A stretch of 64,000 nucleotides of DNA from Imperialibacter roseus (GTDB lineage Bacteria; Bacteroidota; Bacteroidia; Cytophagales; Cyclobacteriaceae). The stretch covers positions 5,226,501 to 5,290,500 of the forward strand of contig NZ_CP136051.1 in the NCBI RefSeq assembly GCF_032999765.1. Reading direction: 5' to 3'. Both the position numbers and the translations under genes were made by a program. The notes below the pieces were generated by a model, which did no database searches, was not told the origin of the DNA, and worked only from the letters and a program-made list of their open reading frames with translations. Each line of letters begins with the position of its first letter. Position 1 is the first letter of the stretch. Of this stretch, positions 1 through 9,437 are shown one piece after another.

Positions 1-671
1 GCCTCAGGACGCAAGATAAAAGCACCGTAGCCGTGCTTGTTGGTGGAGAAAGTAGCCAGGGACTCATGCGCCTTGTTCACTACCTCACCTTCAAGTACCG
101 CCCCTCGTCCAAGACCGTCAAATACTCTTACGGTGAACCTTGACGTGAGCCCTGAAACAGGTGTCAAATTACCCTCTGCGGTTATGGCAACTTCCATGTC
201 ATCAACATGCGGGAGCTCGCCATCAGCGAGACTCAGTTCGCCCGGCTGCTGATTTACCCAAAGCCAGTCCCTGAAAAAATGCTCCGGCCCAAAATTCCTC
301 ATCCACCCGGTATAGGCCCTTACCACATACAACCCTTTGCTAAAGTCCGCCGGCACATCAATATACCCCTCACCAACCCCTGCTTCAAGCGACACCTTTT
401 CATCCACAACCACGTCCCCTGTTTTGCTTACCACATTCAGGTAAAGCACTTTACTTCCATCTGACAACCTCTGATTGGCATCGTCAAATACGTAAGCGCT
501 GAACCATATCCTATCACCCGGCTGGGCATAGTGTTGGGTCATGTGCAAATATACTCTTTCCTGTGTTTTGTTGGCCGCAAAAAGCTTGAACTGGTCAATA
601 ACTTTGTCCTGTGCCGCACCAACTGAGCAGGCAAGAATAAGAAGTGAAATGAGTGTATATAGCTTCTTCAT
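1..671 (-). CDS. N-terminal part of a large secreted MG2-like protein (partial)
   Basis: The reading frame opens at the ATG at 671 and stays open to the window edge, so about 223 residues of the N-terminus are seen and the rest is missing. It begins with a signal peptide (MKKLYTLISLLILACSVGAA, then QDKVIDQF). The segment after it, with RVYLHMTQHYAQPGDRIWF and GLYVVRAYTGWMRNFG, resembles macroglobulin MG2-like beta-sandwich domains of large Bacteroidota surface proteins often encoded with TonB receptors. It is the last visible gene of the minus-strand run that starts with the TonB receptor, 21 bp after the third DUF4249 gene, so it probably belongs to the same transcription unit. Export is well supported; the exact function is unknown. 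Confidence 0.75.
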   Translation of the reverse strand, partial: MKKLYTLISLLILACSVGAAQDKVIDQFKLFAANKTQERVYLHMTQHYAQPGDRIWFSAYVFDDANQRLSDGSKVLYLNVVSKTGDVVVDEKVSLEAGVGEGYIDVPADFSKGLYVVRAYTGWMRNFGPEHFFRDWLWVNQQPGELSLADGELPHVDDMEVAITAEGNLTPVSGLTSRFTVRVFDGLGRGAVLEGEVVNKAHESLATFSTNKHGYGAFILRPE

Positions 672-692
672 TTTTCTTTGGTTCATTTTCTT

Positions 693-1763
693 TTACCGCC
701 AAAAAGCTGGCTGCGTTGTAGTGCTGTTTGGCAGAGTTCTACAGTCATCTGCGTACCTGTAAGTATAGACTACGTTTCTCGGAATAAAATCTTTAGTCAT
801 AAACTCTCCTTTTGTTGTAACATCTGACACGGTAAAATATCCTACTACCTGTTCGCTGCGGTCGTCAACGTTGAAAATATTACCGGGTAATCCGGACGGT
901 GCAGGGTCAAAAAGAGTGCCTTGTCGGAATTTCAGGTCGTACAACCCTTTCCAAAACACATAAGCTTCGGCCGTGAGAGAATACTGAGTCACTTCAAAAT
1001 ACACCTTGTCATAAAAGTACTTCTGATCTACAGGATAGAAGGTCAACGGAATTTCAGCCTCCTCCCTTCCATCTACCAGCTGGTCACTAAAGACAACAAA
1101 CTCATCAAGGGGTTTGGTAACCCAACAAATATTGCAGCAGGATTTAGGCTGAGTAACGTAGTTGCCAAGCTCCCGGTCGAAGACCTGATAAGCAGATGGC
1201 TCAGTCAGCACTTTGAATATGGTGGTCATCCTGAGCAGGTAGTAGTTTTTTTGGCTGGGTAAATCATTGACGATGGCCTTAACGCTGAAGCCATCAACAT
1301 CCACAAAATTCCCGAGTTCATTCTTTTCTGACTTAACAGTGTACGCTATCTCTACTTTGTCCATCTCCGAAGTGGGCAAGGCAGTTTCTTCATTCGATTC
1401 ATATACCTTTCCTTCCTTCGTGACAATCCGGAGCCTGTACGCCTTTCCGCCCACGGCACTAAAAGACGAATCGGAGTAGTATTGTCCCCCTCCCTGTTCA
1501 TTGAAAGGAAAGGAACGACCATCGCTGTCGAGAACAGACACTTCTGCACCGCTCACATATAGAATGTACTGGTTCCCTGTATTGTAAATGTTTCTGGTGG
1601 TCGTCAACCTAACTGCTTGCGGCCCTGGATTGCTAGAAATTAGTGCTTCTACCACCAGGTTGTTGCTCCTTTCACCAGCGGGATAGTCATAAGGCTCAAC
1701 GCACATGTTCAAAGCAAGCCCTGAAATGAATAGAATAGCAATATGAAATTTTGCTTTATTCAT
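693..1763 (-). CDS. DUF4249 family lipoprotein, third paralogue
   Basis: A 356-aa DUF4249-type protein. The start chosen is the ATG at 1763 (MNKAKFHIAILFISG), because it gives a proper signal peptide and overlaps the upstream stop by 8 nt (ATGAATAA). An earlier ATG at 1781 would put six polar residues ahead of it. The lipobox is weak: Leu-Asn-Met-Cys before VEPYDYP, with Met where Gly or Ala is usual. The family core is clear: EPYDYP, LVVEA, GPQAVRLTTTRNI. A Cys cluster (SCCNICWV) lies mid-protein, similar to the first paralogue. DUF4249 proteins of Bacteroidota are commonly encoded next to TonB receptors; a role as a surface partner in uptake is inferred. Confidence 0.85.
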   Translation of the reverse strand: MNKAKFHIAILFISGLALNMCVEPYDYPAGERSNNLVVEALISSNPGPQAVRLTTTRNIYNTGNQYILYVSGAEVSVLDSDGRSFPFNEQGGGQYYSDSSFSAVGGKAYRLRIVTKEGKVYESNEETALPTSEMDKVEIAYTVKSEKNELGNFVDVDGFSVKAIVNDLPSQKNYYLLRMTTIFKVLTEPSAYQVFDRELGNYVTQPKSCCNICWVTKPLDEFVVFSDQLVDGREEAEIPLTFYPVDQKYFYDKVYFEVTQYSLTAEAYVFWKGLYDLKFRQGTLFDPAPSGLPGNIFNVDDRSEQVVGYFTVSDVTTKGEFMTKDFIPRNVVYTYRYADDCRTLPNSTTTQPAFWR

Positions 1764-2793
1764 TCCAGTCGTGAGGCTCAATATCAGTGATTGTGGAATG
1801 ATCTTCCCTGGGATACCTAAGACAAATATCTGCCCAGGGACTTCCGGTATCTACCCGCTCTGGAAAATCCTGAGCATAGATTTCTCTTACAATAGTTTTC
1901 ACGTCTGATGTTAAAAACTGCCCAAGCACAATTTCAGCCGGGTCAGTTAAGCTATGAATGTTCGACGGAATAAAGGCCGGTGTCGGGTCAAAAATGCCTC
2001 CCTGGTTATAGGTGGTATTGTAAACACTGCTCCAAAACTGGTAAGAGGACAAGGTCTGGGAAGAAAAAATCACTTTAACCTTTATCTTCTCAGCAAACAT
2101 CACACCTCTCACCGGAAGGAAAAAGAGAGGATGCTGTTTGCTGCTATTGCTTCCACTAGCTTCATAAGAGAACACTCTGTACACGACTGGCACAACATTG
2201 ACCCAGCAGGTATTCGGAGCAGCACCATTGGTGTTCAACAAATAGGTGTAGTGCCATTCGGCCCGGAAGTAACTACTCTGATTAGCCTGGATTTTCACAA
2301 ACGCATCGACAAAAAAACCTGTGCTTTCCAAAGTTGAATTAAGCTTTGACACATACTTTTCTGCTCCGTACTTTATTCCAATACTGTCTATGTAGGGCAT
2401 CGCCAGCAGTTCGACTGAATCTGACAGGTATTCCCGGCCATCCTCCAAAACTATTTTCAGCTGATATTTTTCTCCCACTTCCCCCCTAAAATCGTCCGAG
2501 GTATAGTAAACCCCTGATCTGTCTTGCTCAGCCAGCCGCTCCACCCGCCCGGAAGAAGTAGCAACCGTTACTCTTGCGTTCTGTACACGGAGTCTGAAGG
2601 CATTTTTTTCGTTCTTTATATTTCTGGTAGTGGTGAGGGTTATTTTGTGCGGGCCCGGCTCAGTTGTAATTGCTCCATCCACTACCAAATAGTTTGTCTT
2701 TTCCTCGAAAGGGTAGTCATACGGATCAACACAACCCTGCAGGGTTAGTGCCCCCATAGCCAGAACAAATGATATGTACATACGACTACTCAT
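1756..2793 (-). CDS. DUF4249 family lipoprotein, second paralogue
   Basis: A 345-aa protein with a good lipoprotein signal (MSSRMYISFVLAMGALTLQGC; lipobox Leu-Gln-Gly-Cys at about residue 21). It is closely related to the gene upstream: both carry the DPYDYPF box, TNYLVV, ITTEPGP and ITLTTTRNI, and both end in WNE. Its Cys cluster is reduced to one residue (NTCWV), whereas the other two copies have CCxxCWV. The ATG at 2793 overlaps the stop of the upstream paralogue by 8 nt (ATGAGTAG), which suggests translational coupling. It is most likely an outer-membrane lipoprotein acting with the adjacent TonB receptor; the ligand is unknown. Confidence 0.87.
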   Translation of the reverse strand: MSSRMYISFVLAMGALTLQGCVDPYDYPFEEKTNYLVVDGAITTEPGPHKITLTTTRNIKNEKNAFRLRVQNARVTVATSSGRVERLAEQDRSGVYYTSDDFRGEVGEKYQLKIVLEDGREYLSDSVELLAMPYIDSIGIKYGAEKYVSKLNSTLESTGFFVDAFVKIQANQSSYFRAEWHYTYLLNTNGAAPNTCWVNVVPVVYRVFSYEASGSNSSKQHPLFFLPVRGVMFAEKIKVKVIFSSQTLSSYQFWSSVYNTTYNQGGIFDPTPAFIPSNIHSLTDPAEIVLGQFLTSDVKTIVREIYAQDFPERVDTGSPWADICLRYPREDHSTITDIEPHDWNE

Positions 2794-3856
2794 TCCAGTA
2801 TTCTGGCTCTTCAGCCGTTGTGTTGGGATAAAGAAGGCATGTGTCGGGGTAGCCCGTGTCAGGGTCGATACGCTCGGGAAAATCTGTCGGATGTATGAAC
2901 CTGGAAATTTTTCTTACATCAGAAGCATAAAAATAACCCAATACCAACTCCTCTTTATCATCCACGTTGTAAACATTGGCTTCAACAGTATTTGGCGTAG
3001 GATCGAACAATCCTCCTTGGCTATAGCGGGAATCGTATACAGCATTCCAAAAAAAGTAGGCATCCTTTGATAACGAGCTAATTGACACTTCAAGGTGAAT
3101 CTTCTCATACAGCATGATACCTACGACCGGCAAAAAGAAAAGATCGTATTGTGTGAGCGAACTGCCATTATTAAGCCTGTCATTGGCAACGGCAAAATCC
3201 GGTGATTCTTCCTCAACCCAGCAAACTGCACAGCATTCTTTGGGACTTGAAACCCAGCACTCGCAACCTTCTGCATCGTAAAAATTGGCCAGTTCAGGAT
3301 GTGTAAATATTTTGTATGTGTAGTCCCAATTCACCAGATAGGCATTCTCTGTTTCAGGCGGGTCGTTAACGAAAGCTGTTATGTAAAATCCTTTTCTGTC
3401 AACTATGGCATTTGCCTGAGAAACGTATTTCTGTGAACCATACTTGATGCTGATGCTGTCAATTGGGGGCATTGGCAGCAATTCAACTTCTTCCGATTTG
3501 TAAATCATCCCATTTTCCAGCGTTACAGTAAGCTGGTAGCTCTCGCCAATCTGCCCCCGGAAACTTGCTGAGGTATAATAAACTCCCGAGGTGTCTTTCT
3601 CAACAAGCTTCTCCACTTTGCCCGATGACGTAGCAATGATCACCCTTGCATTCTGCTCACGTAGCTTGAATGCATTTTCTTCATTATTGATGTTCCGTGT
3701 GGTTGTAAGCGTTATAGCATACGGGCCCGGTTCGGTGGTAACCGCTCCTTCAACCACCAAATAGTTGGTCTGCTCTTTAAAGGGATAGTCGTAGGGATCA
3801 ATACACGCTACTAACAACACCCACACCGACCACGATAGTTTTTTTGCAACCTGCAT
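2786..3856 (-). CDS. DUF4249 family lipoprotein, first paralogue
   Basis: A 356-aa DUF4249 protein starting at the ATG at 3856, only 2 bp after the TonB receptor stop. It has a short signal peptide with lipobox Leu-Val-Ala-Cys (residue 18) followed by IDPYDYPF. The family blocks YLVVEGAVTTEPGP and TLTTTRNI follow. It has the richest Cys cluster of the three copies (CECWV, then ECCAVCWV at roughly residues 205-225), suggesting disulfides or metal binding in this loop. Tight spacing to the receptor and to the next copy places it in the receptor operon. Assignment to DUF4249 is from sequence pattern; the function is inferred from context. Confidence 0.88.
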   Translation of the reverse strand: MQVAKKLSWSVWVLLVACIDPYDYPFKEQTNYLVVEGAVTTEPGPYAITLTTTRNINNEENAFKLREQNARVIIATSSGKVEKLVEKDTSGVYYTSASFRGQIGESYQLTVTLENGMIYKSEEVELLPMPPIDSISIKYGSQKYVSQANAIVDRKGFYITAFVNDPPETENAYLVNWDYTYKIFTHPELANFYDAEGCECWVSSPKECCAVCWVEEESPDFAVANDRLNNGSSLTQYDLFFLPVVGIMLYEKIHLEVSISSLSKDAYFFWNAVYDSRYSQGGLFDPTPNTVEANVYNVDDKEELVLGYFYASDVRKISRFIHPTDFPERIDPDTGYPDTCLLYPNTTAEEPEYWNE

Positions 3857-3858
3857 GA

Positions 3859-6549
3859 CTAAAACTTAAAGTTGTAGGTTATAGAAGGAAACGCAGCACC
3901 TAAAATGGCCAGCTTGTAGGCCGTTGGTCTGGCGTCTGCCGTGTCTTTGAAGAAAACACTGTATGCATTTTTTCTGCCGTATACATTGTACACGGCAAAT
4001 GTCCAGCTGCTTTCCCAAAGCTTCTTTATTTTCAAACTGGTGTCAAGTGTGAAGGCCAGGTCGAGGCGGTGGTAGTCAGGAATTCGCCCGTTATTTCTCT
4101 CCGTGTAGTTGCCCACCAGCACCCCGTCGAAAAGAAACCCATTTTCAGGAACAGAAAAGGGCCTCCCTGTTGAGTAGGTGAAGTTCGAGCTGATCGTCCA
4201 CCTTCTGGTTACCTTGTAGCTGCCGGAGAGTGTCAAGTCGTGCGGCTTGTCATAGTAAGATGGAAACCAGTTGCCCTTGTTGATTGTGGATTCCCTGTCA
4301 GCGCCCTCCATTTTCCGGAGCGTTCTTGAGTAGGTATAACTTGCCCACCCGTTGAGCTTGCCTTTGCTTCTCTTCACCAGCAGCTCAAGGCCATATGCCA
4401 TGCCTTTGCCCTGAATGAGCTCCGTTTCCAAAGTAGGATTGAGCACCAGATCGGCCCCATCCTTGTAGTCCACCAGATTATCTATGTCCTTAAAATATAC
4501 TTCAGCAGAGGTCTCCCATGTATTGTCTTCATAGTTTTTGAAGTAGCCGATGCTATACTGGTCAGCTATCAACGGCATTAAATAATAGTTACTTCCCATC
4601 CAGATGTCGTACGGCGTAATGGCTGTGGTATTCGATACCAGGTGGATATACTGGTAAATCCGGTTATAGCTGGCTTTTAGAGAAGTCTCATCATCGAGGC
4701 TGTACCTAAGCGACAGCCGGGGCTCCAGGCCTGAGTAGTTTTTGATGGTTTCATTGCCTGAGTACTGAAGGGTGTCCGTCAGTGTTGATGTTCTTCCAGG
4801 CCTTTCACCTGAATAAACAAAAACGTCTGCTGGCCCGTAGCTGCGGTACATCGAATACCGAAGTCCCGCCATTACTGACCACGTGTCGTTCAGGTTAATT
4901 TCGTCGTTTGCATACAAAAAACTTTCCTGGCTTTGTTGCTCCGGCAAAGCAACCGGCGTAATCTGCGAGTCGGCATTTATCCCACTTCTTTCACCGGGCT
5001 TAAACCCATAAAAAGTAGTGCCTCCCCCAAATTGCAGGGCATGCTTTTCGGTGTACCTGGTCATATCGGCTTTTATATCAAGCTGGCCCACTCCACTCGA
5101 AACCTTATAGGGGTCAGCCAGTTGAAGATCACCTAATTGATATTGATAATCGCTGTAAGCTACCGACAGTCCTCCAAGCAAGTTTTCCGAAAACACATAA
5201 CCCAACTCCGCAGAGCCCAGCCCATTTTGGTAGTCGAACGACGACTCGTTAGCAATGGTGAAATTGTCTTTGCTCACATAGCCAGATGCCTTCAAAGACA
5301 GCCGATCGGTCAATGCAAAGTCCAGTTTGCCCGACAAGTCCCAGAAGCCGGCTTTGTTTCCCACCAATTCCTCCACTTTGATGAAGGTATCGAACAGATA
5401 ATTGACATAAGACTTGCGGGCGGCCACAATAAAGCTGCTCTTACCTTCTTTGATTGGCCCTTCCGCCATTACCCTGCTCGCCACCAAACCAATCCCCCCT
5501 TGTGAACCAAATTTTTCCTTGCTACCCGACTTTTGCTTTACCTCCACCACCGATGAGGCCCTGCTGCCGAGGTTGGCAGGAATACCAGCCTTGTAAATAG
5601 TCACGTCATCAGTCGCATCTGGGCTGAAGATGGAAAAGAAACCAAAAAGGTGCGAGGTGTTGTAGACAGGGGCTTTGTCAAGCAAAATGAGGTTTTGATC
5701 GGCAGTACCGCCCCGCACATTGAGCCCAGTGGTGCCTTCACCAACGGTACTTACACCTGGCAGCAGAGTAAGCGATTTAATAATATCAACCTCACCCAAA
5801 AATGCAGGCAGCTTCTTCACATCTTCCACCTGCAACTGCACAGTGCCCATCTGAATGCCCTTCACGTTAATATCCGGAGCCTGTCCGGCAATGGTAACGC
5901 CTTCGAGTTGTATCGTCTTTTCATAAAGATCCAACTGAAATTCTCCGGGGCCAAAAACAAACATCCGTTTGGCTTCCTGTTGCAACGTTACATGGCTCAC
6001 TCTTACGTGGTAGTCGCCGGGCAAAAGCTGGAGGCTAAACCTGCCGGCTGCATTGGTCACTGTTCCACTGGCCAGCTCATCCACATAAACACTGGCTCCA
6101 AGAAGCGGTTCGTTGGTTTGCCCATTTCGTATGGTTCCTCTCACAGCAACGGCACTGCCCGACACAGCATTTGTAGAGTCGCCAACAATAATAACGTCGG
6201 TGTCTTTCAGGCCAGCCAGGTTCAGGGTTGAGAGCAGGTCACTCCTCAGATAGAGTACTACATTAAAGGCATCATAAAAATGATAGTTGAGTCTTGTATT
6301 CGCTGTCCAGTCTTCCAACGCCGACCTTAACGACGTATCAGCGTATTCCCCTGAAACACGCACATTTTCAAGCCAGGAAGGGTCATAAAAAAACTTAACA
6401 GATGAGTTTGCTTCAATTTGACTGAGCACATCAGTCAATAATTCGCTTTCAAATTTTTTATCAATCCTTACGTCGGAAATTTGCTGCCCGAACGAATGAA
6501 AAGATAAAAAAGTGAATACGGTTAGCGTTAGTAGTAGAAATCGTAGCAT
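3859..6549 (-). CDS. TonB-dependent outer-membrane receptor with STN and carboxypeptidase-like domains
   Basis: About 896 aa from the ATG at 6549, which opens directly on a signal peptide (MLRFLLLTLTVFTFLSFHSF then GQQ). A TTG at 6576 in the same frame would add nine residues. Domain order: an STN/secretin-like domain (about 30-105, VLSQIEANSSVKFFYDPSW), a carboxypeptidase-regulatory-like beta-sandwich (about 135-215, GTIRNGQTNEPLLGASVYVD), a plug (about 225-345, LNVRGGTADQNLILLDKAPV), then a 22-stranded-type barrel ending in ITYNFKF. The STN domain often goes with signalling through a FecR-like anti-sigma factor, but no sigma/anti-sigma pair is in view. It heads the DUF4249 cluster and presumably imports a shared substrate in a TonB-driven way; which substrate cannot be read from the sequence. 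Confidence 0.92.
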   Translation of the reverse strand: MLRFLLLTLTVFTFLSFHSFGQQISDVRIDKKFESELLTDVLSQIEANSSVKFFYDPSWLENVRVSGEYADTSLRSALEDWTANTRLNYHFYDAFNVVLYLRSDLLSTLNLAGLKDTDVIIVGDSTNAVSGSAVAVRGTIRNGQTNEPLLGASVYVDELASGTVTNAAGRFSLQLLPGDYHVRVSHVTLQQEAKRMFVFGPGEFQLDLYEKTIQLEGVTIAGQAPDINVKGIQMGTVQLQVEDVKKLPAFLGEVDIIKSLTLLPGVSTVGEGTTGLNVRGGTADQNLILLDKAPVYNTSHLFGFFSIFSPDATDDVTIYKAGIPANLGSRASSVVEVKQKSGSKEKFGSQGGIGLVASRVMAEGPIKEGKSSFIVAARKSYVNYLFDTFIKVEELVGNKAGFWDLSGKLDFALTDRLSLKASGYVSKDNFTIANESSFDYQNGLGSAELGYVFSENLLGGLSVAYSDYQYQLGDLQLADPYKVSSGVGQLDIKADMTRYTEKHALQFGGGTTFYGFKPGERSGINADSQITPVALPEQQSQESFLYANDEINLNDTWSVMAGLRYSMYRSYGPADVFVYSGERPGRTSTLTDTLQYSGNETIKNYSGLEPRLSLRYSLDDETSLKASYNRIYQYIHLVSNTTAITPYDIWMGSNYYLMPLIADQYSIGYFKNYEDNTWETSAEVYFKDIDNLVDYKDGADLVLNPTLETELIQGKGMAYGLELLVKRSKGKLNGWASYTYSRTLRKMEGADRESTINKGNWFPSYYDKPHDLTLSGSYKVTRRWTISSNFTYSTGRPFSVPENGFLFDGVLVGNYTERNNGRIPDYHRLDLAFTLDTSLKIKKLWESSWTFAVYNVYGRKNAYSVFFKDTADARPTAYKLAILGAAFPSITYNFKF

Positions 6550-6608
6550 CCAATTATAATTACCCTTTCTGAACAAACCTGCTCACCTAGCCCCTTACTA
6601 GACAAAAA

Positions 6609-7154
6609 TCAATTGCCATTTCTCAGCACCCTAGGGTCTTTTACCCTTTGCGTTTTTAGAAATAGCACCAAAGTGCCAACCAGCTCTTCAAAATCATCAA
6701 ATTCCCTGTTATCACCAAGATCTATATTCCACTCATCGGCAAGAAAATCAAAAAGCCTGGCCGGTAGCCCGTCCAAATAGCCATCGACACGGCTATTAAA
6801 AAAAAGTCCGCCGACTGGTATTTTGTAAATACCTGAGATGACGTTAGCCAGGCTGATAAGAATGTCGTTCGGAGTAAATTTATTCCTGTAGAAGTCAATA
6901 CGGCGCTCAAATTCAATGCTGCCTCTTTCGAAAATAGTGAACTGAGTAGCCAGGCCAAGCTCGTCAAAAGTATAGCGACAGTGATGCCGTTGCCCGCCAA
7001 GTTTGAAGCCGTAAGACTTTGCAAACAACGATCTGCTGGTGTAGACTTTCAATATTTGAAGATCCTGATAGTCGACTTCCTGCAAGCCCCTGGCGAAGAA
7101 ATCCCTGTGAAAGGAGCTGTTCAATACCCTATCCGGAAGATCCGGTAATGCCAT
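6609..7154 (-). CDS. conserved-looking protein of unknown function
   Basis: A 181-aa cytoplasmic protein that I do not recognise. There is no signal peptide or membrane segment. It is fairly acidic in its C-terminal half, with DFLADEWNIDLGD and EFDDFEELVGTLVLFLKTQ, and has a central GGQRHHCRYTFDELG segment with paired His and a Cys. It lies on the same strand just upstream of the TonB receptor with a gap of about 32-59 bp, so it may be co-transcribed with the uptake genes, or it may be the downstream end of the PhoH unit. Length and codon use look like its neighbours, so it is probably a real gene. Confidence 0.65.
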   Translation of the reverse strand: MALPDLPDRVLNSSFHRDFFARGLQEVDYQDLQILKVYTSRSLFAKSYGFKLGGQRHHCRYTFDELGLATQFTIFERGSIEFERRIDFYRNKFTPNDILISLANVISGIYKIPVGGLFFNSRVDGYLDGLPARLFDFLADEWNIDLGDNREFDDFEELVGTLVLFLKTQRVKDPRVLRNGN

Positions 7155-7209
7155 AACACGTTGTTTCTTCTCTAAATGTAGTAAAAGAGAAGCGACAACC
7201 TAGAAAATA

Positions 7210-8547
7210 TTATAGCAGCTGGTTCGCAATGTTCGCCAGTTCAGACCTTTCTCCTTTTTCCAACGTCACGTGGGCATAAAGAGGATGATCCTTGATCCGG
7301 TCGATCAGATACGATAGTCCATTACTTTGAGAGTCGAGGTAAGGCGTGTCTATTTGGTAAATGTCTCCAGTGAAAATGATCTTAGTGTTTTCACCTGCTC
7401 TGGTAATGATTGTTTTCACCTCATGGGGCGTTAAGTTCTGTGCCTCGTCGACGATAAAGAAAATGTTGGAGAGGCTTCGTCCCCGGATATAGGCCAGCGG
7501 CGTAATCACCAGCTTCTCCTGATTCACCATATCCGTTATCCGTGAATATTCCTTATCCGACTCGCTGAACTGGTTTTGAATAAATTTGAGGTTGTCCCAC
7601 AGTGGCTCCATGTAGGGGTTCAGCTTCGATTTGATGTCGCCCGGCAGGTAACCGATGTCTTTGTTGCTCAGCGGAACGATTGGGCGGGCCAGGTAAATCT
7701 GTTTGTAGTTTCGTTTCTGCTCCAGAGCGCCCGCCAGTGCCAGCAGGGTTTTTCCCGTGCCTGCCACCCCTGTAATTGACACAAGTCTTACCTCCGGGTT
7801 CATAATTGCGTGTATGGCAAAGGTCTGCTCCGCATTGCGGGGTTTAATGCCATACACCGGCACCTTATCCACCTTTTCTACATTCTTTGAGTTGGGGTTG
7901 TAAGTGGAAAGAATCGAGTTCTTGTCACTCTTTAGAATGAAGTAGTTGTTGGCTGTAGGTTTAACACCCTTAAGGATTTCTTTTCTGTCGATGACATTTT
8001 CTTCATACAGCTTGCTGATGTGGTCAGGGTCTATGTTTTCGATGATCGACTTGCCTGTATATAGATCGCTTACATTCTTAATTTTGCCAGTTTCATAATC
8101 TTCCGCCAGCAAGCCCAGCGATTTGGCCTTCAGCCTCAGGTTGATATCCTTGCTGACAAGAATCACCTTCTTAGCTTTTTCTTCGCTCTTTAGCGTGAGG
8201 GCAGCATTCAGAATCTTATGGTCTGCTTTCGGCTCATCAAACACCTTCTCCGCATCCACCTCCGGATTGCTCTGCATCACCACTTTGAATTTGCCCTTTG
8301 TCTTGCCGTTCAGTGGAATCCAATCCTGCAGCATGTAATTCTCCGACAACGTATCTATCAGCCTGATGAACTCCCGGGCCTCAAAATTCTTGGTGTCGTT
8401 CCCCTTTTTGAAATTATCAAGCTCTTCCAGCACGGTGATGGGGATGGCCACATCGTGCTCTGCAAAGTTCATGATTGAGTCGTGAGAATAAAGAATAACT
8501 GATGTGTCGAGTACAAAAACTTTCCCTTCCTTCGATGCTTTAGCCAT
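7210..8547 (-). CDS. PhoH family protein with N-terminal PIN domain (PhoH2 type)
   Basis: A 445-aa fusion. Residues about 9-145 form a PIN ribonuclease domain (VFVLDTSVILYSHDS with the first conserved Asp, then acidic residues in VTVLEELDNF-like and VSKDINLRLKA segments). Residues about 240-445 are the PhoH P-loop ATPase, with Walker A GVAGTGKT and Walker B FFIVDEAQNL followed by the TGD sensor motif. Characterised PhoH2 proteins are ATP-dependent RNA helicase/RNases, so an RNA-processing role in the cytoplasm is expected. It stands alone, 203 bp from the AlbA_2 gene upstream. No adjacent PhoAT-like antitoxin gene is visible. Confidence 0.93.
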   Translation of the reverse strand: MAKASKEGKVFVLDTSVILYSHDSIMNFAEHDVAIPITVLEELDNFKKGNDTKNFEAREFIRLIDTLSENYMLQDWIPLNGKTKGKFKVVMQSNPEVDAEKVFDEPKADHKILNAALTLKSEEKAKKVILVSKDINLRLKAKSLGLLAEDYETGKIKNVSDLYTGKSIIENIDPDHISKLYEENVIDRKEILKGVKPTANNYFILKSDKNSILSTYNPNSKNVEKVDKVPVYGIKPRNAEQTFAIHAIMNPEVRLVSITGVAGTGKTLLALAGALEQKRNYKQIYLARPIVPLSNKDIGYLPGDIKSKLNPYMEPLWDNLKFIQNQFSESDKEYSRITDMVNQEKLVITPLAYIRGRSLSNIFFIVDEAQNLTPHEVKTIITRAGENTKIIFTGDIYQIDTPYLDSQSNGLSYLIDRIKDHPLYAHVTLEKGERSELANIANQLL

Positions 8548-8750
8548 GTGTACTTTATCAAAAAAACCAACAATACAAGTTGCTCTAAGGTTAATGATAA
8601 ATGCCTAAATCTCTAAGTTAACTTTATAAAAAATTTGTCATTTTTTTGACTTTACTCAACACTCCATACCACCTGGATTGACGACAGAAACTCTTATCTG
8701 TCAGTGGCATAGACATGTACATTCCTCTTCTTTAGGTATTAAGTGAAGGC

Positions 8751-9407
8751 TCAAAAGCTCTCCTTCAGTGTGAACAAATCTCCTTTTTCAAGAGGTTGAA
8801 TTGTTAACACATTGGCAAGACACAACCGCACCAATGTTCTGGAAGCAACGATGCCGGGAATTTTTGCTATGGATACAAACTCAGAAAGGGTAATCGTCTT
8901 GTTGAATTTGAAATGCTCCATCAGCTTTTTTTCATTCTCACCATAAGTAAACTTGATATTTTTTGTTCGCCGACTCTGTTTTAAAATCTGACGCATCTCG
9001 TCACTTGCCTGAATGCTTTTGTCGCCCACTCTGATGTAGGCCTTGCCGTAAGCTTGTGTGGTGTCGGCAAGCGCATAGTGCGGGCGTCTTTTGCTGGGTT
9101 TAATAAAATAATAGAGTACCCCAAGGTTATCATCGATAGGCACTATCTCCGACTTGTAGCTCAGGGCTGGCCTGCACAACTCATCGATCGCCTTCTTCAG
9201 CAGGTAGTCGTGCTCTTCGGCATATTTTAGACCGGGAATGCCCCCCTCATCGCTAATGCCAACAAGCAAATAACCTCCATCGGCATTGGCAAAGGCCACA
9301 ATCTCCCGCACAATCTTTTCCGGATGGGCTACCTTCCGCTTGAACTCTATCTGCTGACCCTCTCCCCTCCGAACAAGTTTTTTGATTTCCTGAAGTGACA
9401 CCGGCAT
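8751..9407 (-). CDS. AlbA_2 (Schlafen-like ATP-binding) domain protein
   Basis: A 218-aa protein whose first 135 residues match the AlbA_2/divergent AAA_4 domain: EGQQIEFKRKV, IVREIVAFANADGGYLLVGI and the YIRVGDKSIQAS end block. The C-terminal part (KKLMEHFKFNKTITLSEFV onwards) looks like a winged-helix segment. Proteins of this family are linked to nucleic-acid processing or transcription control, but most are uncharacterised. It lies 30 bp downstream of the AAA+ ATPase gene on the same strand and is probably co-transcribed with it. That makes it the third member of a VWA/AAA+/AlbA_2 set. The domain call is strong and the function is not known. Confidence 0.85.
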   Translation of the reverse strand: MPVSLQEIKKLVRRGEGQQIEFKRKVAHPEKIVREIVAFANADGGYLLVGISDEGGIPGLKYAEEHDYLLKKAIDELCRPALSYKSEIVPIDDNLGVLYYFIKPSKRRPHYALADTTQAYGKAYIRVGDKSIQASDEMRQILKQSRRTKNIKFTYGENEKKLMEHFKFNKTITLSEFVSIAKIPGIVASRTLVRLCLANVLTIQPLEKGDLFTLKESF

Positions 9408-9437
9408 GATACAACTGAATCAATATCAGCCTTAATA

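Noticed and set aside
5650-6231. 193-aa open frame on the plus strand
   Set aside because: It lies wholly antisense to the plug region of the TonB receptor and has no domain or signal; it is a shadow of that gene.
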